A stretch of DNA of 64,000 bases from Lutimaribacter pacificus. GTDB taxonomy: Bacteria; Pseudomonadota; Alphaproteobacteria; Rhodobacterales; Rhodobacteraceae. This document shows positions 8,030 to 16,432 of the stretch, one piece after another. Both the position numbers and the translations under genes were made by a program. How positions within the stretch are numbered: position 1 is the stretch's first letter; the number at the start of each line of letters is the position of its first letter. The notes under the pieces were generated by a model. The model made no database searches. It was not told where the DNA came from and saw only the letters and a program-made list of their open reading frames with translations. The stretch covers positions 32,433 through 96,432 of the forward strand of contig NZ_FQZZ01000010.1 of assembly GCF_900142185.1 (NCBI RefSeq), in the 5' to 3' direction.

Positions 8030-9424
8030 ATGAGACAAACACGTCGGGATTTCTTGCGCCATGCAACACTGGCGGCCTGCGCGGCGGCCATCCCGCAGTC
8101 GGCTTTTGCCGCGACCCCGTTCGAGGACCTGATTGCCAAGGTTGCACGTCGACAGCTTCTTCCGGACACCTACCCGGAAACAGAGATCTGGGGCTATGAC
8201 GGCCTCGTTCCGGCCCCGGAAATCAGGGTCACACAAGGCGATCGGGTGCGTCGCAGGTTTCGCAACGAGGTACCCGATCCCAGTTCGGTTCACTGGCACG
8301 GAATCCGGATCGACAACGCGATGGATGGCGTTTCAGGGCTGACCCAAGAGGCCGTAGCGCCGGGTGGAACCTTTGACTACGACTTCGTCGTACCGGACGC
8401 GGGCACCTATTGGTATCACGCGCATAATCGCTCATACGAGCAAGTCGCGCGTGGTCTGCGCGGTGCCTTGATCGTCGAAGAGGTCGATGGACCGGACATC
8501 GACCGCGAGGAAGTCATCGTTCTGGAGGACTGGTTGCTCGACCCTGAGAGCGGGCAGCTGTTCGACAATTTCGAACAGCCCATGATGATGAGCCACGGTG
8601 GACGTACCGGCAACTTTATCACGACCAACGGGCGCTATGACCTGACCTTGCCCGCGCAGCGCAACGAGCGCATTCGCTTGCGGATCATCAACGCAGCAAG
8701 CGCTCGAATTTTCCCGCTGAGGCTCTCTGGATTCAGTGGCTGGACGGTGGCCGTGGATGGAATGCCAACCGGCCAACCCCAGTCGGTTGACGGCGAGTTG
8801 ATCCTCGGCCCGGCACAGCGCGTCGACTTAATTGTGGATGTGACCGAAGACGAAGGCGGCACCGCCCAATTGCTTCGCATCGGCGATGATGATCAATTGA
8901 CCCCGTTGGTGAGTTTTCTGGTCAACGGCACAGCCAGTTCAGTACCAAGAGGCAAGCCACTGCCGTTGCCGCCGAACCCCGCGGCACACGCCCCGGACCT
9001 TGCCGATGCGCGTGATTTGCGACTGGTCATGTCCGGCGGGGCAATGGGGCGAATGCAGTCCGCATTGCTTGGCGGGGAACGTCTTGGATTCCGTCAGCTT
9101 GCCCAAGCGGGCAAATTCTGGGCCCTGAATGATGTCGCCGAAATGACCTACACGCCACTGGCCGATCTATCCCTGAACGAGCCGGTGCGCCTGAAGATCG
9201 AGAACCAGACCGTTTTCCCACATGCGATGCACCTGCACGGGATGCATTTCCGCGAGCTGCGCCCCGACGGCGCGTTCGGGCCGATGCGGGACACGATCCT
9301 GTTGGCCGGCAACGAGTCCCGGGAGATCGCCTTTACGGCAGACAATCCCGGCAAGTGGCTGTTCCATTGCCACATGCTCAGCCACGCCGCATCTGGCATG
9401 ACAACCTGGATACGGGTCACATGA
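8030..9424 (+). CDS. Tat-exported multicopper oxidase (CueO/CopA-like)
   Basis: 464 residues. Twin-arginine signal (TRRDFLRHATLAAC...) and all four copper-ligand motifs: HWHGIR at 88-93, YHAHN around 129-133, HLHGMHF in the C-terminal domain, and HCHMLSH at 446-452 containing the type 1 Cys447. Expected to oxidise Cu(I) to Cu(II) in the periplasm. The last ligand is followed by a Met-containing segment (SGMTTW). The stop overlaps the next cytochrome start (ATGA), suggesting the two proteins are made together and that electrons pass between them. Confidence 0.93.
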   Translation: MRQTRRDFLRHATLAACAAAIPQSAFAATPFEDLIAKVARRQLLPDTYPETEIWGYDGLVPAPEIRVTQGDRVRRRFRNEVPDPSSVHWHGIRIDNAMDGVSGLTQEAVAPGGTFDYDFVVPDAGTYWYHAHNRSYEQVARGLRGALIVEEVDGPDIDREEVIVLEDWLLDPESGQLFDNFEQPMMMSHGGRTGNFITTNGRYDLTLPAQRNERIRLRIINAASARIFPLRLSGFSGWTVAVDGMPTGQPQSVDGELILGPAQRVDLIVDVTEDEGGTAQLLRIGDDDQLTPLVSFLVNGTASSVPRGKPLPLPPNPAAHAPDLADARDLRLVMSGGAMGRMQSALLGGERLGFRQLAQAGKFWALNDVAEMTYTPLADLSLNEPVRLKIENQTVFPHAMHLHGMHFRELRPDGAFGPMRDTILLAGNESREIAFTADNPGKWLFHCHMLSHAASGMTTWIRVT

Positions 9425-9903
9425 GATATCTCGTTTGGTCCCTTCCGATCACTGTCGCAGCAGCCGCCTTCACGTATTGGCTCTCGACCAGTGCATCCTC
9501 GGATGTCGGCAGCGCGTCCAGGGCGGAGAGCTACGACATCGAAGAAGGCGCGTTGCTCTACGCAGAAAACTGTGCGTCTTGTCATGGCGCGGGTCTGGAA
9601 GGCCAGCCGGAATGGCGAACGCCCGGCGCGGATGGGCGCCTGCCAGCACCACCACATGATGAGACGGGTCACACCTGGCATCATCCTGACAGCCTGCTCT
9701 TCGATTACACAAAACTGGGGGGTGCGGCGCTTCTGGCGCGTCAGGGCGTCGAATTCGACAGTGGCATGCCCGGTTTCGCAGACGTGCTGACCGACCAGCA
9801 AATTCACAACATCCTGGCCTTCATCCGGTCCACCTGGCCAGACCGCATCCGCGAAGTCCAGGCCGCGCGGACAGAAGCCGACGAACAACGGGGAGAGAAC
9901 TAA
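9421..9903 (+). CDS. Monoheme cytochrome c coupled to multicopper oxidase
   Basis: 160 residues with an N-terminal anchor or signal helix (about 5-24). One heme site, CASCHGAGLEG, sits near residue 54. A His-rich linker (HDETGHTWHHPD) and a Met ligand in FDSGMPGFAD follow. The start at 9421 overlaps the oxidase stop. The His-rich insertion between the heme and Met regions may be an extra metal site. One bp separates it from the downstream DsbA gene. Confidence 0.9.
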   Translation: MRYLVWSLPITVAAAAFTYWLSTSASSDVGSASRAESYDIEEGALLYAENCASCHGAGLEGQPEWRTPGADGRLPAPPHDETGHTWHHPDSLLFDYTKLGGAALLARQGVEFDSGMPGFADVLTDQQIHNILAFIRSTWPDRIREVQAARTEADEQRGEN

Positions 9904-9904
9904 A

Positions 9905-10636
9905 ATGCGTTTCAGACAAGCCTTCACGACGGTCGCGATAGCTGCCTTGCTTCCGATACCGGCACTCGCGGACGAACTGTCAGAGTCCCGGGTCAAGGAA
10001 CTTGTGCTCGAGGCAATCCGCGAGAACCCGGAGATTGTCATGGAGGCCGTGGCGATCCTCGAACAAAGGCAGGCGCAAGCGCAGGAGCTCAGTCAGGCCC
10101 AAGTTCTGAATGACCAGCGCGATCTAATCGAGAACGATCCGAATGCGCCGGTTCTCGGCAACCTGGAAGGGGACGTCACTGTTGTGGAATTTTTCGACTA
10201 CAACTGTCCCTATTGTCGGCGGGTCAAACCCGAGGTGCGGGCTTTGATCGAAGACGATCCCAACATTCGCCTCGTCTATCGTGAATGGCCCATTCTCGGA
10301 GACGGATCGGTGTTTGCCGCGAAAGCGGCCTTGGCAGCGCGCAAGCAGGACAAATACGAAGAGTTTCACTGGGCAATGATGGGGCTGGAAGGCCGCGCGG
10401 AAGAGGCCTCCGTGCTGCGCGTGGCCGAGGAGATCGGCCTGGATATCGCGCAGTTGCGCAAGGACATGGAGGCCCCCGAGGTCGAAGAGCACATTGCGAC
10501 CTCCATGCAACTGACCCAAGCTCTGGGCTTTAACGGCACGCCGTCTTTCGTGATCGGGGATGCGCTGGTCCCGGGCTTCGTCGAAAAGGCGCAGCTTGCC
10601 GACTTGGTCGAGGAAGCCCGCAAAGTCGAAGACTGA
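9905..10636 (+). CDS. DsbA-family thiol:disulfide oxidoreductase (Com1-like)
   Basis: 243 residues. Signal peptide, an N-terminal helical extension rich in Gln/Glu (LEQRQAQAQELSQAQ), then a thioredoxin fold with active site CPYC (FFDYNCPYCRRVKP) and the cis-proline loop GFNGTPSFVIG. This arrangement matches the Com1/ScsC-like branch of DsbA proteins. It closes the cytochrome/oxidase operon and could work with the ScsB-like reductase of the divergent operon, as ScsC does with ScsB. A terminator follows at once. Confidence 0.88.
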   Translation: MRFRQAFTTVAIAALLPIPALADELSESRVKELVLEAIRENPEIVMEAVAILEQRQAQAQELSQAQVLNDQRDLIENDPNAPVLGNLEGDVTVVEFFDYNCPYCRRVKPEVRALIEDDPNIRLVYREWPILGDGSVFAAKAALAARKQDKYEEFHWAMMGLEGRAEEASVLRVAEEIGLDIAQLRKDMEAPEVEEHIATSMQLTQALGFNGTPSFVIGDALVPGFVEKAQLADLVEEARKVED

Positions 10637-10642
10637 AATTCT

Positions 10643-10674
10643 GTGCCCGGACCACCCTTGGGTGGTCCAGGCAC
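10643..10674. terminator. Bidirectional hairpin between convergent dsbA-like and copZ genes
   Basis: GTGCC and GGACCACCC pair with GGGTGGTCC and GGCAC around a TT loop, with a single C/A mismatch. It lies exactly between two convergent genes. No long T tract, but the near-perfect 15-bp stem works in both orientations. Confidence 0.7.
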
Positions 10675-10678
10675 TGCA

Positions 10679-10879
10679 TCAAGCGGCCGCAGGTTCCACG
10701 TTGTAGCCCGCATCCCGAATGATCGCTTGGACCTGATCGGCTGGTAACACGCTGTCGACATGCACCTGTCGGGCAGAAAGGTCACATTCTACGCCTGCAT
10801 TCGGATCTGCGCTCTTCACCGCGCTTTCGATTGCTGCGGTGCAATGCCCACAGCTCATGTCCGGAACGCTGAACTTCAT
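10679..10879 (-). CDS. copZ: CopZ-type copper chaperone (HMA domain)
   Basis: 66 residues, a single heavy-metal-associated ferredoxin-like domain with the MSCGHC metal site (DMSCGHCTAAIESAV). It carries Cu(I) in the cytoplasm to the CopA ATPase. The ATG at 10879 was preferred over an upstream in-frame GTG because the GTG lies inside the ribosome site AAGGAG, which is 8 nt from the ATG. Divergent from copA, each gene with its own CueR-type promoter in the shared intergenic region. Confidence 0.92.
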   Translation of the reverse strand: MKFSVPDMSCGHCTAAIESAVKSADPNAGVECDLSARQVHVDSVLPADQVQAIIRDAGYNVEPAAA

Positions 10880-10911
10880 CGGAACCACTCCTTGATCTGA
10901 TTTCTATCGGT

Positions 10912-10942
10912 GACATGGGGCTTCCCCCCGCTGGAAGGTCAA
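10912..10942 (-). promoter_or_regulatory. CueR-type promoter of copZ
   Basis: Minus strand: -35 TTGACC (10942-10937), 19-bp spacer containing CTTCCAG and GGAAG arms (10936-10918), -10-like CATGTC (10917-10912). It sits 33 bp upstream of the copZ ATG. Spacing and arms match the CueR sites at copA and the second copper ATPase. Confidence 0.8.
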
Positions 10943-10970
10943 GTGAAGAAATTTATTTGGCGCCCTCCCA

Positions 10971-11001
10971 TTGACCCTCCAGTAACTGGAAGCCTCATAT
11001 T
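10971..11001 (+). promoter_or_regulatory. CueR-type promoter of copA
   Basis: -35 TTGACC (10971-10976), 19-bp spacer containing the perfect dyad CCAGT-A-ACTGG, and -10 CATATT (10996-11001). Transcription should begin near 11008, which makes an ATG at 11011 unlikely as the start of copA. Confidence 0.88.
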
Positions 11002-11031
11002 CCACTTCGAATGGAAAAACAGGTGACACAT

Positions 11032-13542
11032 ATGCCCGAACCCAAACAGATCAGCCTGCCGATCGAAGGCATGTCATGCGCGTCCTGCGTTGGCAGGGTC
11101 GATCGCGCATTGAATGCAATCGACGGCGTAGAGGATGTGTCGGTGAACCTTGCCTCGGAAACTGCTCGCATGAGCGTGGACGCGCTCAAGCGCATTCCCG
11201 ACATCATCGAATCCCTTCGCGAGCTGGGCTACCCCGCGCGGAAGGCCAGGGCCGAACTCACGATTGCAGCGATGTCCTGTGCCTCTTGCGTCGGGCGGGT
11301 CGATAAGGCGCTTGCCGCGGTGCCCGGGGTGGTCGAGGTGAACGTCAACCTCGCCTCAGAGACGGCGACGGTCGTTTACGTCGAAGGTCTTGTCACGACA
11401 TCCGATCTGATCGAATCAAGCGGCGCGGCAGGGTATCCAGCAACCGTGGCAACGGCCCAGGCCGGTGACGACAGAGTTGCGCGCAAGGAGGAAGAGGCTC
11501 AGGCGCTTGCCAAACGGGTCACCTTTGCGGCCATCCTCGCCTTGCCGGTCTTCCTGATCGAAATGGGTGGCCACGTCATTCCGGCCGTTCATATGCTGAT
11601 CGAGACCACGATTGGCCAGCAGACGAGTTGGCTTCTTCAGTTCGTGCTGACGACAATCGTTCTCTTCGGCCCGGGCCGGACGTTTTACACCAAGGGTTTC
11701 CCGGCCTTGTTCCGGGGTGCCCCCGACATGAACAGCCTCGTCGCGGTCGGCACCGGGGCGGCTTACCTTTATTCCGTGGTTGCGACATTCGTACCGTCGG
11801 TCCTGCCTGACACGCTGCGCACCGTCTATTTCGAGGCGGCAGCGGTCATCGTCGTTCTGATCCTTCTGGGGCGGTTTCTTGAAGCGCGCGCCAAGGGGAG
11901 AACGGGCGCGGCCATCCAGAAGCTATTAGGGCTTCAGGCGCGGACTGCACGCGTGATGCGGGACGGAGAAAGCGTCGAGATCGAGATCGATGCGCTGGTT
12001 CAGGGTGACATCGTCATCGTGCGCCCTGGTGAACGCATCGCGGTCGATGGCGAGGTCATCGAGGGGACCAGCCGCGTCGACGAAAGCATGCTGACAGGCG
12101 AGCCGATCCCCGCTGAAAAAGGTGCCGGAGATACGGTGACCGGCGGGACGGTCAACGGCGCCGGAAGCCTGCAGTTCCTCGCCACGCGGGTCGGCGCCGA
12201 CACGACCCTGGCGCAGATTATTCGCATGGTCGAAGAGGCCCAGGGCGCCAAACTGCCGATCCAGGGATTGGTCGACCGGATCACCTTGTGGTTCGTGCCT
12301 GCCGTGATGGCGATCGCGGCGGCGACCGTGCTGGTCTGGCTGTTTTTCGGGCCTGATCCGGCCCTGACGATGGCGCTGGTCGCCGGTGTGTCGGTGCTCA
12401 TCATCGCGTGCCCCTGCGCGATGGGGCTTGCGACGCCGACCTCGATCATGGTCGGGACGGGACGTGCTGCGGAAATGGGTGTCCTGTTCCGTAAAGGTGA
12501 CGCCTTGCAGCAACTTGATTCCGTTGATGTGGTCGCCCTCGACAAAACAGGCACGGTGACCGAGGGGCGACCCGCACTGACTGACCTTGTGCTGGCGGAA
12601 GGGTTCGATCGCCCAACAACGCTCTCGAAGATCGCTGCCGTGGAGTCGCTCTCCGAGCATCCTGTCGCGGACGCCATCGTGCGGGCCGCGCGGGCCGAGG
12701 GCGCACCTCTTGTGGCGGCCGAAGGCTTTCAATCGGTCACAGGTTACGGCGTGCGCGCCGTGGTCGAAGACGTGGAGGTGTTGGTTGGGGCCGACCGCTA
12801 CATGGCGCGCGAAGGCATTGACGTCTCGGCATTGGCTCCAGAGGAAACGAAGATCGCAAGCAAGGGTCGCACGGCGCTTTACGCTGCCATAGATGGGCGT
12901 GTCGCCGCCGTGATCGGCGTGGCCGATCCGGTCAAACCGGCAAGCCGCGCAGCCATCGCAGCGCTGCACGAAAAGGGTCTTGCGGTTGCGATGATCACCG
13001 GCGACAAACGCGAAACCGCCGAAGCCATCGCCCGCGAAACCGGTATCGACCACGTCATCGCCGGCGTCCTGCCGGACGGCAAGGTTGCGGCGCTCGACAG
13101 TTTGCGCCAAGGGAACAAGCGCATCGCCTTTGTCGGCGACGGGATCAACGACGCCCCGGCGCTGGCGCATGCCGATGTGGGCATCGCCATTGGAACCGGC
13201 ACCGATGTGGCCATCGAATCTGCGGATGTCGTCCTGATGTCGGGCGATTTGCGCGGCGTGGTGAACGCCTTCGAAGTATCGCGGCGGACCATGCGCAACA
13301 TCCGGCAGAACCTGTTCTGGGCCTTTGCCTACAACGTGGCACTTATTCCGGTCGCTGCCGGGGTGCTTTATCCCGCCTTTGGGTTGCTCCTGTCACCAAT
13401 CCTTGCGGCGGGTGCGATGGCGTTGTCCTCGGTGTTTGTCCTGACCAATGCCCTGCGGCTGCGGCGCATCGCGCCTGCGATGGACGAGCAGCGCGCAATC
13501 CCGGCAGAGCTGGCAGCCGCCACTCCTGCTCCAGCAGAATAA
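11032..13542 (+). CDS. copA: Copper-exporting P1B-type ATPase CopA, two HMA domains
   Basis: 836 residues. Two N-terminal HMA domains each carry MSCASC. Eight transmembrane helices follow, with the Cu(I)-binding CPC in [13 protein letters not shown], phosphorylation motif [18 protein letters not shown] (HP motif) and hinge [16 protein letters not shown]. It pumps Cu(I) from cytoplasm to periplasm. The start at 11032 has ribosome site AGGTGA. The ATG at 11011 would be almost at the transcription start predicted from the promoter. The gene is followed 12 bp later by cueR, so the sensor is probably induced with its target. Confidence 0.95.
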   Translation: MPEPKQISLPIEGMSCASCVGRVDRALNAIDGVEDVSVNLASETARMSVDALKRIPDIIESLRELGYPARKARAELTIAAMSCASCVGRVDKALAAVPGVVEVNVNLASETATVVYVEGLVTTSDLIESSGAAGYPATVATAQAGDDRVARKEEEAQALAKRVTFAAILALPVFLIEMGGHVIPAVHMLIETTIGQQTSWLLQFVLTTIVLFGPGRTFYTKGFPALFRGAPDMNSLVAVGTGAAYLYSVVATFVPSVLPDTLRTVYFEAAAVIVVLILLGRFLEARAKGRTGAAIQKLLGLQARTARVMRDGESVEIEIDALVQGDIVIVRPGERIAVDGEVIEGTSRVDESMLTGEPIPAEKGAGDTVTGGTVNGAGSLQFLATRVGADTTLAQIIRMVEEAQGAKLPIQGLVDRITLWFVPAVMAIAAATVLVWLFFGPDPALTMALVAGVSVLIIACPCAMGLATPTSIMVGTGRAAEMGVLFRKGDALQQLDSVDVVALDKTGTVTEGRPALTDLVLAEGFDRPTTLSKIAAVESLSEHPVADAIVRAARAEGAPLVAAEGFQSVTGYGVRAVVEDVEVLVGADRYMAREGIDVSALAPEETKIASKGRTALYAAIDGRVAAVIGVADPVKPASRAAIAALHEKGLAVAMITGDKRETAEAIARETGIDHVIAGVLPDGKVAALDSLRQGNKRIAFVGDGINDAPALAHADVGIAIGTGTDVAIESADVVLMSGDLRGVVNAFEVSRRTMRNIRQNLFWAFAYNVALIPVAAGVLYPAFGLLLSPILAAGAMALSSVFVLTNALRLRRIAPAMDEQRAIPAELAAATPAPAE

Positions 13543-13554
13543 CGGAGGTTCGAC

Positions 13555-13953
13555 ATGAACATCGGAGACGTTGCCCGACAATCGGGTGTGCCCCCAAAAA
13601 CAATCCGCTACTACGAGGACATCGGGCTGATCCGCCCGAACCGTAGCGAGAACGGCTACCGCGCGTTCACCGAGAGCCACATTCACAAGCTGGCGTTTCT
13701 GGGTCGCGCACGGGCCTTGGGGTTCACCATCGAAGATTGCAGGACGCTCCTGTCGCTCTACGAGGATGAAAACCGCGAAAGCATGCAAGTGAAGGCGGTT
13801 GCGGAAGACCATCTGCGCCAGATCGAGGAAAAGATCGCGAAACTGCAATCCATGCGCGCGACGCTCGCCGAACTGGTGGAAAAATGTGCCGGGGATCACC
13901 GGCCCGACTGCCCCATCATCGAGGATCTGTCGCCGGAGCGGTTGGCCAAGTGA
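13555..13953 (+). CDS. cueR: CueR, copper-responsive MerR-family activator
   Basis: 132 residues. N-terminal winged helix (NIGDVARQSGVPPKTIRYYE), dimerisation helix, and the metal loop C111-x7-C119 (KCAGDHRPDCPI) that binds Cu(I) linearly in CueR. Residue 77 is Met, whereas classical monovalent sensors have Ser there; S76 lies next to it. Expected to activate the 19-bp-spacer promoters at 4.9, 10.9, 11.0 and 22.3 kb. Ribosome site GGAGG. Located directly after copA in the same direction. Confidence 0.92.
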   Translation: MNIGDVARQSGVPPKTIRYYEDIGLIRPNRSENGYRAFTESHIHKLAFLGRARALGFTIEDCRTLLSLYEDENRESMQVKAVAEDHLRQIEEKIAKLQSMRATLAELVEKCAGDHRPDCPIIEDLSPERLAK

Positions 13954-13974
13954 CAGGCAAGAAGGGGCTGTACC

Positions 13975-14739
13975 TCAGAACCAGATCGCGCGGACCGGCA
14001 TCCAGATACCCATGAAGATCATCATCAGGTTTTCCGTCAGCGAAATGAACCCCAGCGGGACGGAACTGTCACCGCCGACGCAGGCGCATTTCAGCTCTCT
14101 CTTGTCGATATAAACAGCCTTGAACACGCTGACAGCGCCGACCGTGCCGATAAACAGGGCGACAGGCGCCGAGAGCCACAGCAGCGCGCCGGCAGTCATC
14201 AGGACACCTGCCAACGCTTCGCCGAACGGGTAGACCTTGCCGTATCGCACCCATTTGCGCGCCAGCAGATCGTAGTTGAGGAACATCGTCGAAAACCCTT
14301 CGACATCCTGCAATTTCTGGATCGCGAGAATGGTCATGGACAGCGAAATGAACCATTCGAACCCCCGCAAGGTAAGGACCGACCCGTACTGGTGCCAAGA
14401 CAGGCCCAATGCCAACAGCGCGGCAACGGAAAAGATCGCGATGACCGGCTGGTAGGTCGTGTCGCTTTGCTCTTCCTCGGGTGGGTCAATGTCGAAAAAC
14501 ACCCTGAGATCATCGTAACCGCCGATCCGTTCGTCCCCGATGAAAGTCTGCGGCGTCGTCTCGACCCCGTGCTTCTCCATGAAAGCATCGGTGTCTTCAC
14601 GGGTGTCAAGCGGATGGTCTTCCACCTCGAAGCCTTGCCGCTCCAGCAGGTCTTTCGATTTCAGACCGTAGGGGCAGACATGGCCCGGCATGACCATGCG
14701 ATAAAGCTGCGCGGATTTACTGTCTGTGTCGCGGGGCAT
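13975..14739 (-). CDS. Glutaredoxin-MauE/DoxX fusion membrane protein
   Basis: 254 residues. A cytoplasmic glutaredoxin domain (about 10-82) has CPYG and the cis-Pro loop TTPQTFIGDERIGGYDDL. It is fused to a MauE-like four-helix membrane domain containing the cysteine pair KCACVGG. MauE proteins support disulfide formation in periplasmic partners. The fusion suggests cytosolic glutathione-linked electrons pass through the membrane part. Downstream of a DUF305 gene in the same orientation, convergent with cueR. Role in metal resistance inferred from context only. Confidence 0.82.
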   Translation of the reverse strand: MPRDTDSKSAQLYRMVMPGHVCPYGLKSKDLLERQGFEVEDHPLDTREDTDAFMEKHGVETTPQTFIGDERIGGYDDLRVFFDIDPPEEEQSDTTYQPVIAIFSVAALLALGLSWHQYGSVLTLRGFEWFISLSMTILAIQKLQDVEGFSTMFLNYDLLARKWVRYGKVYPFGEALAGVLMTAGALLWLSAPVALFIGTVGAVSVFKAVYIDKRELKCACVGGDSSVPLGFISLTENLMMIFMGIWMPVRAIWF

Positions 14740-14751
14740 GTCCTTTCCTCC

Positions 14752-15588
14752 TTATCCGCTGCACGTAAGTTGACCACGGAACCCGGCTTCGTAGTCGGTT
14801 CCCGCGCTGACGATCAGATCGGTCAGGTCACCGTTCGTCTCTGCGATCTCGGCCGACAGCGGGCCTTCAGAAAATGCATTTTCGCCCTGCGCATTCAGGC
14901 GCACCAGATCACCGCTGATCTTCATTGCGGCGGCAGACCCTTCGCCGGTTTCACCAGTCACCAGTACAGCCGGACTGTCCGAGGTGTAAGCAAAGCGGCA
15001 ATTTCCGCCATTCGGGAACACCGCAGCGATTTCGTCTTCCGTCAGAAACTCAGGATCGACCTTCGACACGACCTCCGTTTGAAGCGCCTGTTGCGCATCC
15101 ACAACCTGCGCCGGCGTTTCGCTTCGCGTGGCCGATGCTTCGCCGTTTGCTCCAATGTCAGCAATAAGGTAGCGCATTTCGGCGATTTCCTTGTCCTGCG
15201 CATAGATAATGTCGTCTGCGAGCCCCCGGACGCGCGGGTCGGTGATCTCGGCACGAGTCGACGTCATGATGGCGATCGAGTGGTGCGGGATCATGGCGCG
15301 CATGTAGGACCTGTCCTGTACCGTGAATTGCACGCGAACCAGCCAGAGGCTCGCCGCGAAAAGGACTATTGCGCCAACGAAAATCGCGATGTTGGCTTTG
15401 GTGTTCTGATACATGGACAACATGTACGCCAACATGATCACGGCCATGGTCGCCCCCATCAGGATGGCCATGTAAAGGCGTGTCTCCGAAAAGAAGATAT
15501 GGCCCCAAAGATAGGTGTTCAGGTACATCAGAACGAACATGACCACGGTCGATGTTCCGATCATCATAAAGAATCGTGAGTAGTGCAT
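14752..15588 (-). CDS. DUF305 protein with four-helix membrane anchor
   Basis: 278 residues. Four N-terminal transmembrane helices (residues about 5-110), then the DUF305 signature RAMIPHHSIAIMTS with adjacent histidines and a Met, as in ferritin-like DUF305 proteins of copper loci. The C-terminal part (about 190-278) looks like a separate periplasmic module with CRFAYTSDSPAVLV and a late LTCSG cysteine. Such proteins are repeatedly found near copper oxidases. The start ATG has a ribosome site AGGAGG. Twelve bp ahead of the MauE-like gene. Confidence 0.8.
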   Translation of the reverse strand: MHYSRFFMMIGTSTVVMFVLMYLNTYLWGHIFFSETRLYMAILMGATMAVIMLAYMLSMYQNTKANIAIFVGAIVLFAASLWLVRVQFTVQDRSYMRAMIPHHSIAIMTSTRAEITDPRVRGLADDIIYAQDKEIAEMRYLIADIGANGEASATRSETPAQVVDAQQALQTEVVSKVDPEFLTEDEIAAVFPNGGNCRFAYTSDSPAVLVTGETGEGSAAAMKISGDLVRLNAQGENAFSEGPLSAEIAETNGDLTDLIVSAGTDYEAGFRGQLTCSG

Positions 15589-15619
15589 TTCCAGTCACCT
15601 CCTTGCAGTTCTCTGTAAA

Positions 15620-15650
15620 ACAACAACATTCCAGCGCTGGAGAGTTCCAA
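15620..15650 (-). promoter_or_regulatory. Possible CueR-like site upstream of the DUF305 gene
   Basis: A perfect 12-bp palindrome TCCAGCGCTGGA (15630-15641) lies between a weak -35 (TTGGAA, 15650-15645) and a weak -10 (TGTTGT, 15625-15620) 19 bp apart on the minus strand. The arms resemble CueR sites, but the dyad is shifted about two bases relative to the others and the hexamers are poor. Confidence 0.4.
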
Positions 15651-15767
15651 AAGCACGAATTTTCGTAGTTTCAAGGCAACAAAGGCGCGTCGTTTGCCCC
15701 GGTTCACGGCTTCTTTTCTTTGCCCCTGACGCGCACTGAATTTTCATGGGTCCGAGGAGATCGCGCC

Positions 15768-16349
15768 ATGCAGAATTTCACGAGACGAGAATTGATTTGT
15801 GCCGGAGCGATGGGTTGCTTTCTGCCCACAACTGCCTGGGCCCACAAAGTCAAATTGCCCGAACGGTTCGAACCACAATTGGTAAACACCCGTCGTGGTG
15901 ACTGGGTTAAAGGCGATGTCCACGTCGTTCCCGACGATTTTTTCCTTTATTTCATGCTCGAGGACGGGATGGCGATCCGCTACGGGGTCGGGGTAGGGCG
16001 CAAAGGTTTGTACGAACCCGGAGAGTTCACGGTAGCGCGCAAGGCCAAATGGCCATGGTGGCGGCCAACGAACGCCATGATCCGGCGCGAGCCACGCAAA
16101 TACGCAAAGTACAAGGATGGACTGAAAGGCGGGCCAAACAACCCGCTCGGGGCCCGCGCGCTCTATCTCTACGATGCCGAGGGACGCGATACCTATCTTC
16201 GCATTCATGGAACGAACGCCCCGGAGACAATTGGGTCTGCCGTGTCGAATGGATGCGCGCGGTTGACGAATGAACATGTGAAGGATCTGTACGAACGCGT
16301 TGAAATCGGCGCCCGCGTCTTCCTGTATCCCAAAGTGACAACGGCGTGA
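15768..16349 (+). CDS. L,D-transpeptidase (YkuD family), Tat signal
   Basis: 193 residues. Signal TRRELICAGAMGCFLPTTAWA, then a YkuD domain with catalytic histidine in LRIHGTNAPE and cysteine in SNGCARL. The conserved PNNPLGARALYLY segment is present. The start ATG at 15768 follows GAGGAG by 8 nt. Second of four L,D-transpeptidases; it precedes a second multicopper oxidase, repeating the transpeptidase-then-oxidase order of the 5-9 kb operon. Confidence 0.88.
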   Translation: MQNFTRRELICAGAMGCFLPTTAWAHKVKLPERFEPQLVNTRRGDWVKGDVHVVPDDFFLYFMLEDGMAIRYGVGVGRKGLYEPGEFTVARKAKWPWWRPTNAMIRREPRKYAKYKDGLKGGPNNPLGARALYLYDAEGRDTYLRIHGTNAPETIGSAVSNGCARLTNEHVKDLYERVEIGARVFLYPKVTTA

Positions 16350-16432
16350 GGAGTGTTCTGTCGCCTTGAAGTTCCTCTTCCGGAAATGGCACAAGTGCGG
16401 CAGTTGGCGAAAGCCAGTCTATCATTCATGAG

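Noticed and set aside
11926..13170. Long open frame antisense to copA
   Set aside because: Shadow of a GC-rich coding gene: low-complexity Arg/His/Gly composition, no ribosome site, no family features.
16363..16393. TTGAAG with a 19-bp spacer ahead of the second multicopper oxidase, looking like another MerR-type promoter
   Set aside because: The spacer lacks the CTCCAG/CTGGAG-like arms seen at the other sites and the -10 (ACAAGT) is poor; the spacing alone may be chance.
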